Position numbers and translations under genes: made by a program. A stretch of 64,000 bases of DNA from Lagopus muta (Eukaryota; Chordata; Aves; Galliformes; Phasianidae), in the NCBI RefSeq assembly GCF_023343835.1, contig NC_064444.1, positions 9,725,219-9,789,218 of the forward strand, read 5' to 3'. Each line of letters starts with the position of its first letter. Positions within the stretch are counted from its first letter, which is position 1. Positions 62,645 to 64,000 of this stretch are shown here, in pieces. Below the pieces are notes generated by a model. It was not told the DNA's origin. It searched no databases and was given only the letters and a program-made list of their open reading frames with translations.

Positions 62645-64000
62645 CTGCCTCATCAGAGGGCCAAAACAGAGCTCCTAAAAGGGCGGGGGGAAGCCTGGCC
62701 CACGCTATTTCATGGCACCATCCTACCACCAGCAGGGCCAAACTATCAGACCATAACCAGCTGTGACTGCACCAGGTCATTCCTGCTTCAGTAATATCCA
62801 CCTTCTTTCAGGTAAATATCTTGCTTGCTTCTAATTGCACTCTAAATTAAAAAAAAAAAACACAAAAAGGCACCAGTTTAAAGCAGTATACAATTCACAC
62901 AGTGTCAGCTTTGAAACTGGCACTGTCCTACTTCAGTTCTTAACAGAAAGTAAAAGCAAACCCCTATAACTGACTAGAAAAACAAGTTTCAAAAAGCTGC
63001 ACCTAGATAGCAGATTTACAAGAAACCTTGTGAAGTAGATTTTATTACAAAATAAAGAATCCAATCCCGACAGTTACCAAGTGCTCAGTGCTTCCTATTG
63101 CAGCTAGCTGTGAAGTCTCAGAAACCTTCAGAGCACAACCAAAGAGGTGTAATCACAAAAGTCCCTGAAATCAGAAGGGAGGAGAGGAAAAAGGGTAGGA
63201 AGACAGCAAGCGATTCTTCAACCTTTGCTACATCCCTTTGAAAAGAGTAACATATGACAACTGAAAAATATTGTTGCAAATGGGGTTCAATGCATTTCAC
63301 TTGTACTGAACATTGCTGATCTCTTACTACAAAGCCATAGCAGACAGGAATGTTCTGCATACTCTATACAGAAACTTTGGTTCTAGTGGATGTTTCAAGA
63401 GCTATATGGCCATCAAAACATTTCTGAAGGGAGCAAAGGAAGCAAGCTACTTCTAGAAATAGGGAACAACAAAGGATTTTATTTCCTCTCAAACATTTTA
63501 ATGATATTATTAAATTTTAGTTAAATAATGATGCCTAAAAGGACAATGTTATTTCTCGACTGGTACTCACAGTCACAACTGGTGCCTGCTCCAAGTTCCA
63601 ACAGTGTTAATTCCTGTAAGACCACTTGAAAAAGTAAAGAAATACCAACTCCCTGAATGGAAAGTAAATAAAGCACAGAAGAAATAAACAGTGGAGATGC
63701 CTCCCAACTACAGTGACATATTCTTGCTCTCTGAGCCCCTGACATCACATACTGGCCTACTTCTGCCCCCACTGGAGTTTCAGGAATAGCAACAAAGAAA
63801 AACTTGTCCCATTTAGTCCTGTGCTGTACTCCTGGGGATTAAAGCACACCAGTTTTGATGGACAATCTGAGAGCAGAAACCACCTAAAATCAAAGTGCAC
63901 AGTCATATAAACAATGAAATTACAAAGTTTACAGGGTCAAAACAAAAGCTTCTACTAGCAAACAAGTAAAGACTCATCATCACTTGTACTGATTTCAGAG
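62645..64000. other. Intronic sequence of the unidentified minus-strand gene
   Basis: This stretch lies upstream of the third-last exon on the minus strand. Several splice-like blocks exist, for example 63,577-63,658 with a strong pyrimidine tract and GTGAGT donor, open in one frame (GVGISLLFQVVLQELTLLEL). Their phases could not be linked to the confident exons, so I leave them unassigned. Confidence 0.4.

Noticed and set aside
63065-63127. WD-repeat-like residues (SETSQLAAIGSTEHLVTVG) on the minus strand
   Set aside because: The acceptor is weak, the phase (0) does not fit the next confident exon, and the stretch is too short to call.
63577-63619. Methyltransferase-like motif LLELGAGTS on the minus strand
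   Set aside because: It resembles motif I of METTL-type enzymes for nine residues only. The expected continuation is missing, and the phase cannot be linked to the downstream exons.

Overview
The window is vertebrate nuclear DNA, most likely from a bird and possibly a galliform. It contains one intron-rich gene, AT-rich non-coding DNA around it, one sharp CpG island, and two 3'-terminal fragments of CR1 LINEs (about 15,335 and 34,740), the dominant retrotransposon of birds. There is no bacterial, viral or CRISPR content.

The centre of the window is SLC7A10 (Asc-1, the heteromeric alanine-serine-cysteine and D-serine exchanger light chain) on the + strand. It is complete in 11 coding exons from 23,296 to 55,813. 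I derived each exon from splice sites, reading phase and protein similarity; the joined frame is 1,506 nt (501 aa plus stop) with no disagreement in phase. Exon 1 lies in a CpG island (about 22,440-23,990) with a TATA-like box, an NRF1-type palindrome and a short overlapping upstream ORF. Intron 1 is 18.5 kb; introns 2-10 range from 95 bp to 4.4 kb. Intron 5 is a GC-AG intron.

Left of the gene (1-22,400) I see mostly unannotatable AT-rich sequence. It holds one CR1 end, a 118-bp imperfect hairpin at 17,461-17,578, and an orphan spliceable open frame at 2,694-2,866. The left half of the CpG island may start a divergent minus-strand transcript (candidate first exon ending at 22,415, candidate second exon 21,552-21,595).

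Right of the gene, the last three coding exons of a minus-strand gene can be reconstructed (62,644-62,586, 62,285-62,174, 61,232-61,079). Their phases match and a poly(A) signal follows at 60,488. This gene runs out of the window to the right and converges on SLC7A10. I could not identify its product. In mammals the convergent neighbour of SLC7A10 is LRP3, and the reconstructed residues do not look like LRP3.

Most stretches lacking exons are introns or intergenic DNA in which I see only simple repeats.
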